Below are positions 6,920-16,059 of a stretch of 64,000 nt of DNA, piece by piece. Numbering within the stretch: position 1 is the first letter of the stretch; the number at the start of each line of letters is the position of its first letter. Position numbers and translations under genes: made by a program. The stretch is from Anaeromyxobacter sp. Lineage in GTDB: Bacteria; Myxococcota; Myxococcia; Myxococcales; Anaeromyxobacteraceae. The stretch is from the NCBI GenBank assembly GCA_016718565.1, contig JADKCZ010000008.1:62001-126000 (forward strand). The letters are read 5' to 3'. Below the pieces are notes generated by a model, which was not told where the DNA came from, ran no database searches, and saw only the letters and a program-made list of their open reading frames with translations.

Positions 6920-9763
6920 ATGCTCTCGAAGCTGACGATCGGCGCCAAGATCTTCGCGGCCCTGGCGGCCGCCACCGTGGTCCTCCTGCTGGTCGGCGGC
7001 CTGGCCTGGTGGAGCGCCCGCGACATCGCCGGCCACCTCGACGAGGCGACCAACCAGAAGATCCCCAGCCTGGTGGCGCTGGCGAGCGCCGACGAGGCGC
7101 AGATGAGCCTGGAGGCCGCCACCTGGAAGCTGGTCAACCGGCGCATCACCCCGGGCCAGGCCCGGGAGGCCCTGGCGCAGGTCCGGGAGAAGCTGGCCGC
7201 CGTGGAGGAGGCCACCCGCGCCTACGAGGCGCAGCCGCACCAGCCCGCCACCCTGGCGCTGTGGGCGGCATGGAAGACCCCCTTCACCGAGTGGCGCGGC
7301 ACGGTGGAGGAGCTGGCCCGGCTGGCGGGGGAGCGGGCCGACCGGCTGGCCGCCGGCGCCACCGCCACCGACCCGGCCATCGTCGCCCTGGAGGCCCGCG
7401 CCTGGACCGCCATGCAGGAGGGGTGGCCGGTCTTCGAGCGGGCCGAGGCGGGCATCGAGGCCATCAAGGGACAGACCCTGGCCGACGCCGCCAGGAACGG
7501 CGCCGAGGGCCAGGCGGCGGCCTCCTCCGACACCCGGCTCATCCTGGTGACGGCGCTGCTGGCCGGCCTGGCGCTGCTGGCCATGGCCTGGACCCTCTCC
7601 CGCCGCATCGGCGGCACGGTCCGCGCCCTGGTGGCCGAGGCCGGCAAGCTCAGCCAGGCGGTGGCGGAGGGTCGCCTCGGCCTGCGCGGCGACACCGCCC
7701 ACCTGGACCCCGAGTTCCGGCCGGTGGTGGAGGGGCTGAACGCCACGCTGGACGCCTTCATGAGGCCCATGGGGGTCACCGCCGACTACGTGGCCCGCAT
7801 CTCGCGCGGCGACCTGCCGCCGAAGATCACCGATCGGTACCAGGGCGACTTCAGCGCCATCAAGGACAACCTCAACACCTGCATCGACACCCTCGCGGCC
7901 CTGGAGGTCGAGATGGCCCGGGTGGCCGAGGCCGCGGTGCAGGGGCACCTGGAGCAGCGCGCCGACGCCGCCCGCCACCAGGGGGCCTTCCGCCGGGTGG
8001 TGGACGGCGTCAACGCCACCATCGACACGCTGGTCGGCCACCTCGACGCCATGCCGGCCCCGGCCATGATCATCGACCGCGACTTCAAGGCCCGCTACCT
8101 GAACAGCGCCGCCCTGAAGGTGGTGGGGCGCGACCGCGGCCAGGCGCTGGGGCAGCGCTGCGCCGAGCTGTTCCGCACCGAGGACTGCGACACCGAGCGC
8201 TGCGCCTGCGCCCGGGCCATGAGCGGCAACCGGGTGGCCGCCAGCGAGACCACCGCCCGCCCGGCCGCCGGCGAGCTGGAGATCGCCTACTCCGGCGTGC
8301 CGCTGCGCGACCGGGGCGGCCAGGTGATCGGCGCCTTCGAGGTGGTGAGCGACCAGACCGCGGTGAAGCGCGCCATGCGGCAGGGCCAGAAGGTGTCGGC
8401 GTTCCAGGCCAGCGAGACGGCCCGGGTGGTGGCGGCGCTGGAGAAGCTGTCGCGCGGCGACCTCGAGGTGGACACCCGGGTGGCCGAGGCCGACGCCGAC
8501 ACCGCCGAGGTCCAGCGGACCTTCCAGACCATCGCCGGCGCCATCCAGCGCAGCGCCGAGGCGGTGCGGGCCCTGACCCGCGACGTGGCCACCCTCTCCG
8601 AGGCGGCCATCGCCGGCCGGCTCTCCACCCGCGCCGACGCCTCGCGCCACCAGGGCGACTTCGCCAAGATCGTGACCGGCGTGAACGGCACGCTGGAGGC
8701 GGTGGTGGCCCCCCTGGCCGAGGCGGCCGCGGTGCTCGACCAGCTGGCCCAGCGCGACCTCCGGGCGCGGGTGGCCGGCGCCTACCAGGGCGATCACGCC
8801 CGCATCAAGGACTCGCTCAACGCCACCGCCGAGGCCTTGCACGAGGCCCTGACCCAGGTGTCGTCGGCGGTGGAGCAGGTGACCAGCGCCTCGCAGCAGA
8901 TCGCCGCGTCGTCCCAGGCGGTCGCCTCGGGCGCCTCGGAGCAGGCCGCCTCGCTGCAGCAGACCACCTCCAGCCTGGAGTCGGTCTCCGGCATGACCCG
9001 CCAGTCGGCCGACAACGCCGGCCAGGCCAACACCCTGGCGCAGGACGCCAGGTCCGCTGCCACCGCCGGGGCCGCCGCGGTGGAGCAGATGCAGGTGGCC
9101 ATGACCCAGATCCGCGCCAGCGCCGAGGGCACCTCCCAGATCATCAAGGACATCAACGAGATCGCCTTCCAGACCAACCTGCTGGCCCTCAACGCGGCCG
9201 TCGAGGCGGCGCGCGCCGGAGAGGCCGGCCGCGGCTTCGCGGTGGTGGCCGAGGAGGTCCGCTCGCTGGCCCTGCGCAGCAAGGAGGCGGCCACCAAGAC
9301 CGAGGCCCTGATCCGCGAGTCGGTGCGGCAGGCCGGCGAGGGCGAGGTCACCTCGCGCCAGGTGGCGGGCCAGCTCGGCCAGATCGTGGCCGGCATCGGC
9401 AAGGTCTCGGACATCGTCTCGGAGATCGCCGCGGCCGCCAAGGCGCAGACCGGCGGCATCCAGGAGGTGAGCCAGGCGGTGGCCGAGATGGACAAGGTGA
9501 CCCAGCAGAACGCCGCCTCGGCGGAGCAGTCCTCCTCGGCCGCCAGCGAGCTGAACGGGCAGGCCGAGGAGCTGGCCGCCATGGTGGGCGCCTTCCAGCT
9601 GGCCCGGCCCGGGTCGGCGCGGCAGGCCGCGGCCCTGCCGGCGGCGACACGCCGCGCACCCCGGACCACCACCCAGGCCCGCGGCCCCACGGCGCGCTCA
9701 CCGCGCCGGCCAGCCGACGCGCTGTTCCCCATGGACGACGCCACCGAGCTGAAGGAGTTCTGA
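6920..9763 (+). CDS. Methyl-accepting chemotaxis protein with PAS and several HAMP domains
   Basis: A 947-aa chemoreceptor that would control CheA activity. Segments in order: membrane helix about 10-32, a helical sensor domain of about 170 residues, membrane helix about 207-230, and a series of HAMP-like units (about 230-375). A PAS domain follows (about 375-485) with clustered cysteines (RCAELF, then CDTERCACA), then more HAMP-like units (about 500-650) and the signalling bundle. The hairpin tip has QTNLLALNAAVEAARAGEAG, near 750. No CheR-tethering pentapeptide is present; it ends TELKEF. GGAGG precedes the ATG. It lies directly upstream of cheW and cheB and is probably the main receptor of this system. 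The ligand is unknown. Confidence 0.93.
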   Translation: MLSKLTIGAKIFAALAAATVVLLLVGGLAWWSARDIAGHLDEATNQKIPSLVALASADEAQMSLEAATWKLVNRRITPGQAREALAQVREKLAAVEEATRAYEAQPHQPATLALWAAWKTPFTEWRGTVEELARLAGERADRLAAGATATDPAIVALEARAWTAMQEGWPVFERAEAGIEAIKGQTLADAARNGAEGQAAASSDTRLILVTALLAGLALLAMAWTLSRRIGGTVRALVAEAGKLSQAVAEGRLGLRGDTAHLDPEFRPVVEGLNATLDAFMRPMGVTADYVARISRGDLPPKITDRYQGDFSAIKDNLNTCIDTLAALEVEMARVAEAAVQGHLEQRADAARHQGAFRRVVDGVNATIDTLVGHLDAMPAPAMIIDRDFKARYLNSAALKVVGRDRGQALGQRCAELFRTEDCDTERCACARAMSGNRVAASETTARPAAGELEIAYSGVPLRDRGGQVIGAFEVVSDQTAVKRAMRQGQKVSAFQASETARVVAALEKLSRGDLEVDTRVAEADADTAEVQRTFQTIAGAIQRSAEAVRALTRDVATLSEAAIAGRLSTRADASRHQGDFAKIVTGVNGTLEAVVAPLAEAAAVLDQLAQRDLRARVAGAYQGDHARIKDSLNATAEALHEALTQVSSAVEQVTSASQQIAASSQAVASGASEQAASLQQTTSSLESVSGMTRQSADNAGQANTLAQDARSAATAGAAAVEQMQVAMTQIRASAEGTSQIIKDINEIAFQTNLLALNAAVEAARAGEAGRGFAVVAEEVRSLALRSKEAATKTEALIRESVRQAGEGEVTSRQVAGQLGQIVAGIGKVSDIVSEIAAAAKAQTGGIQEVSQAVAEMDKVTQQNAASAEQSSSAASELNGQAEELAAMVGAFQLARPGSARQAAALPAATRRAPRTTTQARGPTARSPRRPADALFPMDDATELKEF

Positions 9764-10027
9764 GCGGAGCGGGGCCGGGTCTGACCGACCCGGGTGGGGG
9801 CGGAGGTTCTGCGGGACCCATGCCGCCTCGGGACCGTGCCTCGCCAACCCCCAAAGGAGCCATGCCTCAATATTCTGTTTTTACTTCGGTTTTTTCCGGT
9901 CAAGGCCAGGAGGGCCCCGTGATCTGCGGTGGCTGGCCTGGCCAAAGCTGGCACATCGACTGCTCTCACAAGGAGCCACCACACCCGAGCGCGCCGACGT
10001 CCGGCCCGCCCGAGGGAGGGAGATGAC
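9764..10027. other. Intergenic region with AT-rich tract and sigma-54 promoter
   Basis: A 264-bp gap. A hairpin CCGGGTC/GACCCGG (9775-9793) follows the receptor gene. A T-rich tract at about 9866-9905 stands out in this GC-rich sequence and may be a bend or factor site upstream of the promoter at 9949. A 54-codon frame (9862-10026) runs through it but looks spurious. Confidence 0.5.
9949..9964 (+). promoter_or_regulatory. Sigma-54 promoter of cheW-cheB
   Basis: TGGCACATCGACTGCT matches TGGCACRNNNNTTGCW with one mismatch and is nearly the same sequence as the receptor promoter at 6821. The cheW ATG is at 10028. Confidence 0.7.
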
Positions 10028-10561
10028 ATGAACGAGACCACCGTCGAGAAGTCCGCTGGCGCCGAGGGCGGCGCCTCAGACCTGGGCAAGCGCCTGGCCG
10101 GCAAGTACATGACCTTCCAGCTCGCCCGGGAGGAGTACGGCCTCGAGATCCTCAAGGTGCGCGAGATCATCGGGCTCATGGAGATCACCCGGGTGCCGCG
10201 CACCCGCGAGTTCGTCCGCGGCGTCATCAACCTGCGCGGCAAGGTCATCCCGGTGGTCGACCTGCGGCTGAAGTTCGGCATGGAGCGGACCGAGGCCACC
10301 GACCAGACGGTCATCATCGTGGTCCAGTGCGCCGTGGACGGCCGGCCGCTGACCATGGGGCTGCTGGTGGACCAGGTGCTGGAGGTGCTCTCCATCGACG
10401 GCGCGCAGATCGAGCCGGCTCCCTCGCTGGCCCACGCCCAGCTCGACGAGGAGTTCATCCTCGGCGTCGGCAAGCACGAGAAGCGCATCGTCTTCCTGCT
10501 CGACATCGCGCGCATCCTCTCCAGCGACGAGGCCCACGACCTGGCCCGCACCGCCGGCTAG
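10028..10561 (+). CDS. cheW: Chemotaxis coupling protein CheW
   Basis: CheW links receptors to the kinase CheA. The 177-aa product has the whole CheW fold: YMTFQLAREEYGLEILKVREI near residue 25, then TRVPRTREFVRGVINLRGKV and IPVVDLRLKFG, and a C-terminal strand ending in LLDIARIL. The ATG at 10028 is chosen because GGGAGGGAG precedes it and the sigma-54 promoter lies upstream; earlier in-frame starts would fall before the promoter. It lies 65 bp before cheB. Confidence 0.95.
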   Translation: MNETTVEKSAGAEGGASDLGKRLAGKYMTFQLAREEYGLEILKVREIIGLMEITRVPRTREFVRGVINLRGKVIPVVDLRLKFGMERTEATDQTVIIVVQCAVDGRPLTMGLLVDQVLEVLSIDGAQIEPAPSLAHAQLDEEFILGVGKHEKRIVFLLDIARILSSDEAHDLARTAG

Positions 10562-10626
10562 CCGCGGTCCGCGGTCCCATCGCCGCCCGGGCCACGGCCC
10601 CGGCCCCCACCCGGACGGAGCCACCC

Positions 10627-11712
10627 ATGTCCCTCACGACGCCAGCCCCGCTCCGCCCCGGCACCCGCCGGATCCGCGTCCTGGTGGTGGACGACTCGGC
10701 GGTGGTCCGCAACGTCTTCTCCACCGAGCTGGCCAAGGACCCGGGCATCGAGGTGGTGGGGGCGGCCCCCGACCCCTTCGTGGCGCGCGACATGCTGCTG
10801 GAGCGCGAGCCCGACGTGATCACCCTCGACATGGAGATGCCGCGCATGGACGGCATCACCTTCCTGCGCAAGATCATGCAGTACCGCCCCACCCCGGTGA
10901 TCGTGGTCTCGTCCCTGACGCAGGCCGGCGGCGAGCTGGCCATGGAGGCGCTGGCGGCCGGGGCGGTGGAGGTGATGTGCAAGCCCGGGGCGGCCTACTC
11001 GGTGGGCGACATGACCGCCGACCTGGTGGAGAAGGTGAAGGAGGTGGCCAGCACCGGCCTCCGGGTGCCGGCCGACCGACCGGCGCCGCCGCCGCGCAGC
11101 GGCGCCGCCGCCCCCTCGCTGACCCGCACCACCAACCAGATCCTGGCCATCGGGGCCTCCACCGGCGGCACCGTGGCCATCGAGCGCATCCTGGCCACCC
11201 TGCCCCCCAACGTGCCGGGCATCGTCATCACCCAGCACATGCCCGAGCTCTTCACCAAGTTCTTCGCCAACCGGCTCAAGAGCATGTCGCGCCTGGACGC
11301 GCGCGAGGCGGTCGACGGCGACTCGGTGGTCCCCGGCGTGGCGCTGGTGGCCCCCGGCAACAAGCACATGCTGCTGAAGCGCTCCGGCGCCCGCTACCTG
11401 GTGGAGGTGAAGGACGGGCCGCGCGTCAACCGCCACCGCCCCTCGGTGGACGTGATGTTCCGCTCGGTGGCGCGCACCGCCGGCAAGAACGCGGTGGGCG
11501 TGATCCTCACCGGCATGGGCGGCGACGGGGCGCAGGGGCTGCTGGCCATGCGCGAGGCCGGGGCCCGCACCATCGCGCAGGACGAGGCCACCTGCGTGGT
11601 CTTCGGCATGCCCAAGGTGGCCATCGACGCCGGGGCGGTCGAGCAGGTCATGCCGCTCGACCTGATCGGCGCCGAGGTGCTGCGGCTGGCCGAGGCCGCC
11701 GGCCGCGGCTAG
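10627..11712 (+). CDS. cheB: Chemotaxis response regulator protein-glutamate methylesterase CheB
   Basis: CheB removes methyl groups from, and deamidates, receptors when phosphorylated by CheA, giving adaptation together with CheR. The 361-aa product has an N-terminal receiver (VLVVDDSAVVR; phospho-Asp in DVITLDMEMPRMDG) and a C-terminal esterase. The esterase Ser is in AIGASTGGT, the His in ITQHMPELFT and the Asp in LTGMGGDGAQG. It is 65 bp after cheW and convergent with the last gene of the minus-strand che operon, only 9 bp apart, so CheB and CheR are in separate transcripts here. Confidence 0.95.
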   Translation: MSLTTPAPLRPGTRRIRVLVVDDSAVVRNVFSTELAKDPGIEVVGAAPDPFVARDMLLEREPDVITLDMEMPRMDGITFLRKIMQYRPTPVIVVSSLTQAGGELAMEALAAGAVEVMCKPGAAYSVGDMTADLVEKVKEVASTGLRVPADRPAPPPRSGAAAPSLTRTTNQILAIGASTGGTVAIERILATLPPNVPGIVITQHMPELFTKFFANRLKSMSRLDAREAVDGDSVVPGVALVAPGNKHMLLKRSGARYLVEVKDGPRVNRHRPSVDVMFRSVARTAGKNAVGVILTGMGGDGAQGLLAMREAGARTIAQDEATCVVFGMPKVAIDAGAVEQVMPLDLIGAEVLRLAEAAGRG

Positions 11713-11721
11713 CGGCCTCCC

Positions 11722-12168
11722 CTACTCCAGGTCGAGCTCGAGCAGCACCGGGTCGCCGGCCTCGGAGTGCACCACCGCGGCGCAGGTGCGCCGGCCGGTG
11801 GCGGGCAGCCCGGTCAGCACCGCCTGCGGCAGGCCCAGCTGGCTCGGCACCTTGGTGCCGAAGAAGCGCGTCACGAAGGCGCCGCCGATGACGTTCAGGA
11901 TCTCCGAGACCGCGGCCCGCCCGTTCTCCTCGGCCTCCGGGTCGGAGGGCTCGGTGCCGAGCATGTTGGCGGCCAGCTCCACCCCCACCGGCACCGCCAT
12001 GGTGAGGCGCAGGGTGCCGGAGCGCACCGACTCGAAGGCCAGGGTGGCGGCGAAGACCCGCTCGCCCCACTGGATGGGCTCCTCGGCCGGCTCCACGAAC
12101 ATGAAGGCCGAGTCCTGCAGCACGGTGCCGACGATGTCGGTCAGCAGCTCGGACGTCGCGTCAGCCAC
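11722..12168 (-). CDS. cheX: CheX-like phosphatase (first of four)
   Basis: A 148-aa CheC/CheX/FliY-type domain of the family that dephosphorylates CheY-P. The active-site pattern E-X2-N followed about 21 residues later by Pro is present (SEILNVIGGAF, then LGLP). The GTG start overlaps the upstream cheY stop by 8 bp. It is the last gene of the minus-strand che operon. Assignment to CheX rather than CheC rests on length and a single motif copy. Confidence 0.75.
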   Translation of the reverse strand: MADATSELLTDIVGTVLQDSAFMFVEPAEEPIQWGERVFAATLAFESVRSGTLRLTMAVPVGVELAANMLGTEPSDPEAEENGRAAVSEILNVIGGAFVTRFFGTKVPSQLGLPQAVLTGLPATGRRTCAAVVHSEAGDPVLLELDLE

Positions 12169-12553
12169 GGGTGTCTCCCTTGCCCAGGATCTCCAGGACC
12201 AGGTCCTTGAGCGCCTCGGGGCGGAACGGCTTGGCCAGGTAGGCCCGCGCCCCGATGTCCAGCAGGCGCTCGATGCGCTGCTCGCTGATGGGGGTGGCCA
12301 CGATGATGACGGGGATCTTGGAGAGCCGGTCGTCGGCGCTCATGCGCTCGACCAGCTCCATGCCGTTCATGACCGGCATGTTGATGTCGGCCAGCACCAG
12401 GTCCACGTGGTGCTCGGCCAGCCGGGCCAGGGCCTCGGCCCCGTCGCCGGCCTCGTGGACCTGGCCGATCTCCAGCCCGCACAGGCCGATGGCGCGCCGC
12501 ACCATCTTGCGGGTCACCGGGGAGTCGTCCACCACCAGGATGTCGAGCGGCAC
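12161..12553 (-). CDS. cheY: CheY-like single-domain response regulator
   Basis: A 130-aa receiver domain with all key residues: acidic pair in ILVVDDSPVTRK, phospho-Asp in DLVLADINMPVMNG, Thr in IIVATPIS and Lys in YLAKPFRPE. There is no output domain. The GTG at 12553 is preceded by AAGGAG at good spacing; a GTG at 12586 would add 11 residues and overlap cheD. It lies between cheD and cheX, so it is probably a phosphoryl target of CheA, either the motor signal or a phosphate sink. Confidence 0.9.
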   Translation of the reverse strand: MPLDILVVDDSPVTRKMVRRAIGLCGLEIGQVHEAGDGAEALARLAEHHVDLVLADINMPVMNGMELVERMSADDRLSKIPVIIVATPISEQRIERLLDIGARAYLAKPFRPEALKDLVLEILGKGDTRG

Positions 12554-12582
12554 GGCCTGCTCCTTCCCTTCAGATGCGGCGG

Positions 12583-13062
12583 TCACAGCTGGGAGACCTC
12601 GGACCCGGACTGGATCGTGATCTGGCCGGTGTCGACGAAGAGGCGCGCGGTGCGGGAGCGGTTGCCGCCGCAGTCCTCCGCGCCGATGAGCACCTGGGCC
12701 TTCCAGAAGATCTTGCGCATCATGGTGTAGTTGCGCTTGCCGATGTCGAAGGTGCCGTTGTCGCCGTGGAAGTTGCCGCCGCCGGCCACCTTCACCAGGA
12801 TGCTGGCCTTCTTCGATCCCAGCGCGTACATCCGCTCGAAGAGCATGGGGATGCCGGTGTCGGCGAAGGTGCCCGGCGAGCCCTGGGCGCGCTCCGGCGA
12901 CAGCGTGGAGGTGGGCAGCTGGAAGTGCAGCATGCCCGCCACCTTGTTGAGCGGGTCGTAGGTCATGACGGCGATGCAGGACCCCAGCCCGTGGGTGATG
13001 AGCGTGGCGTCGCGGTCCGCCGTCACCTCCAGCCCGCCGATGGAGACCGTGATGAGCCTCAT
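12583..13062 (-). CDS. cheD: Chemoreceptor glutamine deamidase CheD
   Basis: CheD deamidates receptor glutamines and is regulated by CheC/CheX-type phosphatases. The 159-aa product has the catalytic triad at the family spacing: Thr23, Cys29 in HGLGSCIAV and His46 in GMLHFQLP. The start overlaps the cheR stop by 4 bp. A deamidase next to several CheX-like phosphatases suggests a CheC/CheD-like adaptation branch. Confidence 0.93.
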   Translation of the reverse strand: MRLITVSIGGLEVTADRDATLITHGLGSCIAVMTYDPLNKVAGMLHFQLPTSTLSPERAQGSPGTFADTGIPMLFERMYALGSKKASILVKVAGGGNFHGDNGTFDIGKRNYTMMRKIFWKAQVLIGAEDCGGNRSRTARLFVDTGQITIQSGSEVSQL

Positions 13063-13871
13063 CGAGCCTCCTCGGGCAGCCGGTAGACCGAGGGGCGCTC
13101 GGTCTTGAAGCGGGTGGTGATGCCGTTGAGGGTCTCGGAGTGGCCGATGAAGAGCGGGCAGCCGGGCCCGACCAGGCGCTCGAACTCCCCCACCACCCCG
13201 GCCCGCATGGGGCGATCGAAGTAGATCATGACGTTGCGGCAGAAGACGGCGTCGAGCGGCCCCTTCATCGGGTAGGGCCGGGCGGCCAGGTTGAGGCGCC
13301 GGTAGGTGATGCGCTGCTTGAGCCGGTCGCGCACCGCCCACTGCACCTCGCCGTCCTCCCCCGGCGGCAGCCGATCCATGTAGCGCTGCAGCATGGCCGG
13401 CGGGATGCCGTCGATCTCCTCGGCGCCGTAGACCCCGGCCACCGCCCTGGCCAGCACGCGGGTGGAGATGTCGGTGGCCAGCACCTTCCAGTCGCAGCCC
13501 TCCAGGATGGGATCCAGGGTCATGGCGATGGTGTACGGCTCCTCGCCCGACGAGCTGGCGGCGCACCAGATGCGGAAGCGCCGCTGCCCGGCCGCCTTCT
13601 GCTCCAGGATGCACTCGCGCAGCGTCTCGAAGTGGTCCGGCTCCCGGTAGAACTTGGTGAAGTTGGTGGAGATGGCGTCGAGGAAGAGCACCACCTCGTC
13701 GTCGCCGTCGACGCGCAGGCGCTCCAGGTACTCGCGCTCGCTGGACAGGCCCAGCTCGCGCAGCCGCTTGGCCAGGCGGGCCTGCACCAGGGCGGCCTTG
13801 CCGTCCCGCAGGAAGATGCCGGCCTTCTGGTAGGCGATGGCCTGGAACTCCTTGAAGGTCTGGGCGTCCAT
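13059..13871 (-). CDS. cheR: Chemotaxis protein methyltransferase CheR
   Basis: CheR methylates receptor glutamates with S-adenosylmethionine. The 270-aa product has the N-terminal helical domain (FREPD-type motif seen as NFTKFYREPDHF). The SAM pocket contains WCAASSSGEEPYTIAM and the motif DAVFCRNVMIYFD. It sits between cheA (3-bp gap) and cheD (4-bp overlap). The usual receptor pentapeptide is absent from the neighbouring receptor, so CheR probably acts without tethering. Confidence 0.95.
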   Translation of the reverse strand: MDAQTFKEFQAIAYQKAGIFLRDGKAALVQARLAKRLRELGLSSEREYLERLRVDGDDEVVLFLDAISTNFTKFYREPDHFETLRECILEQKAAGQRRFRIWCAASSSGEEPYTIAMTLDPILEGCDWKVLATDISTRVLARAVAGVYGAEEIDGIPPAMLQRYMDRLPPGEDGEVQWAVRDRLKQRITYRRLNLAARPYPMKGPLDAVFCRNVMIYFDRPMRAGVVGEFERLVGPGCPLFIGHSETLNGITTRFKTERPSVYRLPEEAR

Positions 13872-13874
13872 GGG

Positions 13875-16049
13875 TCAGGTCCCGACCGCCGCCTCCCGGA
13901 GGCCGCTGCGCGCCGCCAGCGACGAGAGCCGGTCGACGTTCAGGATCAGGCCGACGCGCCCGTCCGAGAGGATGGCCGCGCCGGAGAGGAAGTCGGTGTC
14001 GCCGATCCCCTGGCCCAGCGGCTTGATGACGACCTGCTGCTGCGTCAGCACGTCGTCGACCACGATGCCCAGCTTGCGGCCCAGCCCCTCCAGCACCACC
14101 ACGTGCCCCTCGGTGGGCGGCCGCTCCGGGCCGTCCATCTGGAGCAGCCGGTGCAGGCGGAGCAGCGGCAGGATCTCGCCGCGCACGTTGATGATCTCGC
14201 CGCGCCCGGCCGCCAGGGAGATCATCTCCTGGGTGGGCCGCAGCGACTCCACGATGGAGAGGCTGGGGATGATGTACTTCTCCTTGCCGCTGGCGATCAG
14301 CATGCCCTCGATGATGGCCAGGGTGAGCGGCAGCACCATCTTGAAGGTGGAGCCCTGCCCGGGGCGGGACGTCACCGAGACGCGGCCGCGCATCCCCTCG
14401 ATGTTGCGCTTGACCACGTCCATGCCCACGCCGCGGCCGGAGATCTCGGTGACCTTGGCGGCGGTGGAGAACCCGGGCAGGAAGATGAGGTTGTAGATCT
14501 CCTGCTCGGAGAGCTCGCGCCCCTCCTCCACCAGCCCCTTCTCGCGGGCCTTGGCCAGGATGCGGTCCTTCTGCAGGCCGCGCCCGTCGTCGCCCAGCTC
14601 CACCACGATGCTGCCGCCCTCGTGGTAGGCGGAGAGCTTGATGACCGCGCGCGGCGCCTTGCCGGCGGTCTTGCGCTCGGCGGCCGCCTCGGTGCCGTGG
14701 TCGATGGAGTTGCGCACCAGGTGGACCAGCGGGTCCTCGATGCGCTCCACCATGGAGCGGTCCATCTCGGTGTCCTCGCCGAACTGCTCCAGCACGATGT
14801 CCTTGCCGCTCTTGCGCGACAGGTCGCGCACCAGGCGCGCCATCTTCTGGAAGGCGCCGCGCACCGGCACCATGCGCATCCGCATGGCCACGTTCTGCAG
14901 GTCCCGGCTGATCTTGGTGAGCTGGTTGAGGTAGTTGCGGATCTTGAGCGAGGAGAGCGCCGCGATCTCCGGCGCGTGCACCACCATCGACTCCACGATG
15001 ATGAGCTCGCCGATCATCTCGACCATCGAGTCGACGCGCTCCAGGTCGACCTTGACGGTCTCGCGCAGCTGGCTGCCGCCGCCGTCGCTGGCGGGGCCGG
15101 CGGGCGCGGCCGGCGCGGCCGGGGCGGCCGGGCGGGGCGCGGCGGCCAGCGGGGTGGGCTCGGCCAGCGGGGTGGGCTCGGCCGGCGGGGTGGGCTCGGC
15201 CGGCGGGGCCGGCGGCGGGGCCAGGTCGGCCGGCGCGGCCGGCTTGCGCACCACGTAGAGCGGCTTGCCGCTGGCGTCGGGCGGGCCCTTCTTGACCACG
15301 AAGGCCTGCGGCGCCTCGGCGCCCTCCTCCGGCACCTCGTCGATGACCGCCTGGATGCGCTCCACCAGGCCCGGCACCGCCGGGTCGTCCTCCAGGTCGA
15401 CGTGGGCGTCCACCGCCCGGCGCAGGGCGTCCAGCATGTTGCGGAGGCGCGCCGTGGACTCGAAGGTGACGTCGAAGGCCTCGCCCACCAGCGGCTGCTT
15501 GCCCTCCCGGACCTGGTTGAGGAGGGTCTCGGTGGTGTGGGCCAGGGCCACCAGCTGGGTCAGCTCGAGGAAGCCCGCCACGCCCTTGATGGTGTGGAAG
15601 ACGCGGAAGAGCGCGTTGATCTTCTCGTGATCCGCCTCGCCCTTCTCGATGGCCAGCAGGATCTCGTCGGCCCGGGTCAGCCCCTCGCCCGACTCCTCCA
15701 GGAAGTCGCCGATGAGCTCCACCGTCTCGCCGTCGCGCCTGGAGCTGGCCGCCCCCGAGAGGGCGGCGGGCGCCGCGGCCGGAGCGGCGGGCGCGGGCGG
15801 GCGCCCGCCCTGCTGCTCGCCGACCAGCTGCCCGAGGCGCTTCAGGGCCTCCGCCGAGAGGTCGGTGGCCCCCAGCGAGGCCACCAGCTCGGCCGCCTCC
15901 TCGCGGAGCTGGCCGGTCAGGGCCCCCCCGGCGCGGGCCTCCTCCAGCGCCTTGATCAGCTCCGCCAGCGTGGCGGCGTCGTCGGCGTCGGCCTCGACCA
16001 CCGCGGTGGCCAGGGCGTCGAGCAGGTCGGCGGGTGTCCGTGCAGCCAT
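13875..16049 (-). CDS. cheA: Chemotaxis histidine kinase CheA
   Basis: CheA is the receptor-controlled kinase that phosphorylates CheY and CheB. The 724-aa protein has an extra helical N-terminal region of about 100 residues. The P1 HPt domain has the phospho-His in FRVFHTIKGVAGF (about residue 152). A long Pro/Ala linker follows with 18-bp DNA repeats, then the dimerisation helices and the ATP domain (HLVRNSIDHGTEAA; LGDDGRGL; GRGVGMDVV). A CheW-like P5 domain closes the protein. No clear P2 domain is visible. It lies in the minus-strand operon driven from about 17430. Confidence 0.96.
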   Translation of the reverse strand: MAARTPADLLDALATAVVEADADDAATLAELIKALEEARAGGALTGQLREEAAELVASLGATDLSAEALKRLGQLVGEQQGGRPPAPAAPAAAPAALSGAASSRRDGETVELIGDFLEESGEGLTRADEILLAIEKGEADHEKINALFRVFHTIKGVAGFLELTQLVALAHTTETLLNQVREGKQPLVGEAFDVTFESTARLRNMLDALRRAVDAHVDLEDDPAVPGLVERIQAVIDEVPEEGAEAPQAFVVKKGPPDASGKPLYVVRKPAAPADLAPPPAPPAEPTPPAEPTPLAEPTPLAAAPRPAAPAAPAAPAGPASDGGGSQLRETVKVDLERVDSMVEMIGELIIVESMVVHAPEIAALSSLKIRNYLNQLTKISRDLQNVAMRMRMVPVRGAFQKMARLVRDLSRKSGKDIVLEQFGEDTEMDRSMVERIEDPLVHLVRNSIDHGTEAAAERKTAGKAPRAVIKLSAYHEGGSIVVELGDDGRGLQKDRILAKAREKGLVEEGRELSEQEIYNLIFLPGFSTAAKVTEISGRGVGMDVVKRNIEGMRGRVSVTSRPGQGSTFKMVLPLTLAIIEGMLIASGKEKYIIPSLSIVESLRPTQEMISLAAGRGEIINVRGEILPLLRLHRLLQMDGPERPPTEGHVVVLEGLGRKLGIVVDDVLTQQQVVIKPLGQGIGDTDFLSGAAILSDGRVGLILNVDRLSSLAARSGLREAAVGT
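15143..15208 (-). repeat. 18-bp tandem repeat in the cheA linker
   Basis: Three full units and a partial fourth of an 18-bp repeat (plus-strand CGGCCAGCGGGGTGGGCT and close variants) encode repeated AEPTP(L/P) in the CheA linker. Copy number could vary between strains without breaking the frame. Confidence 0.85.
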
Positions 16050-16059
16050 GGAGTGCCCC

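Noticed and set aside
9862..10026. 54-codon frame with AAAGGAG near its ATG
   Set aside because: The A/G site is too close to the ATG (2 bases), the frame covers a sigma-54 promoter, and its composition is unlike genes here.
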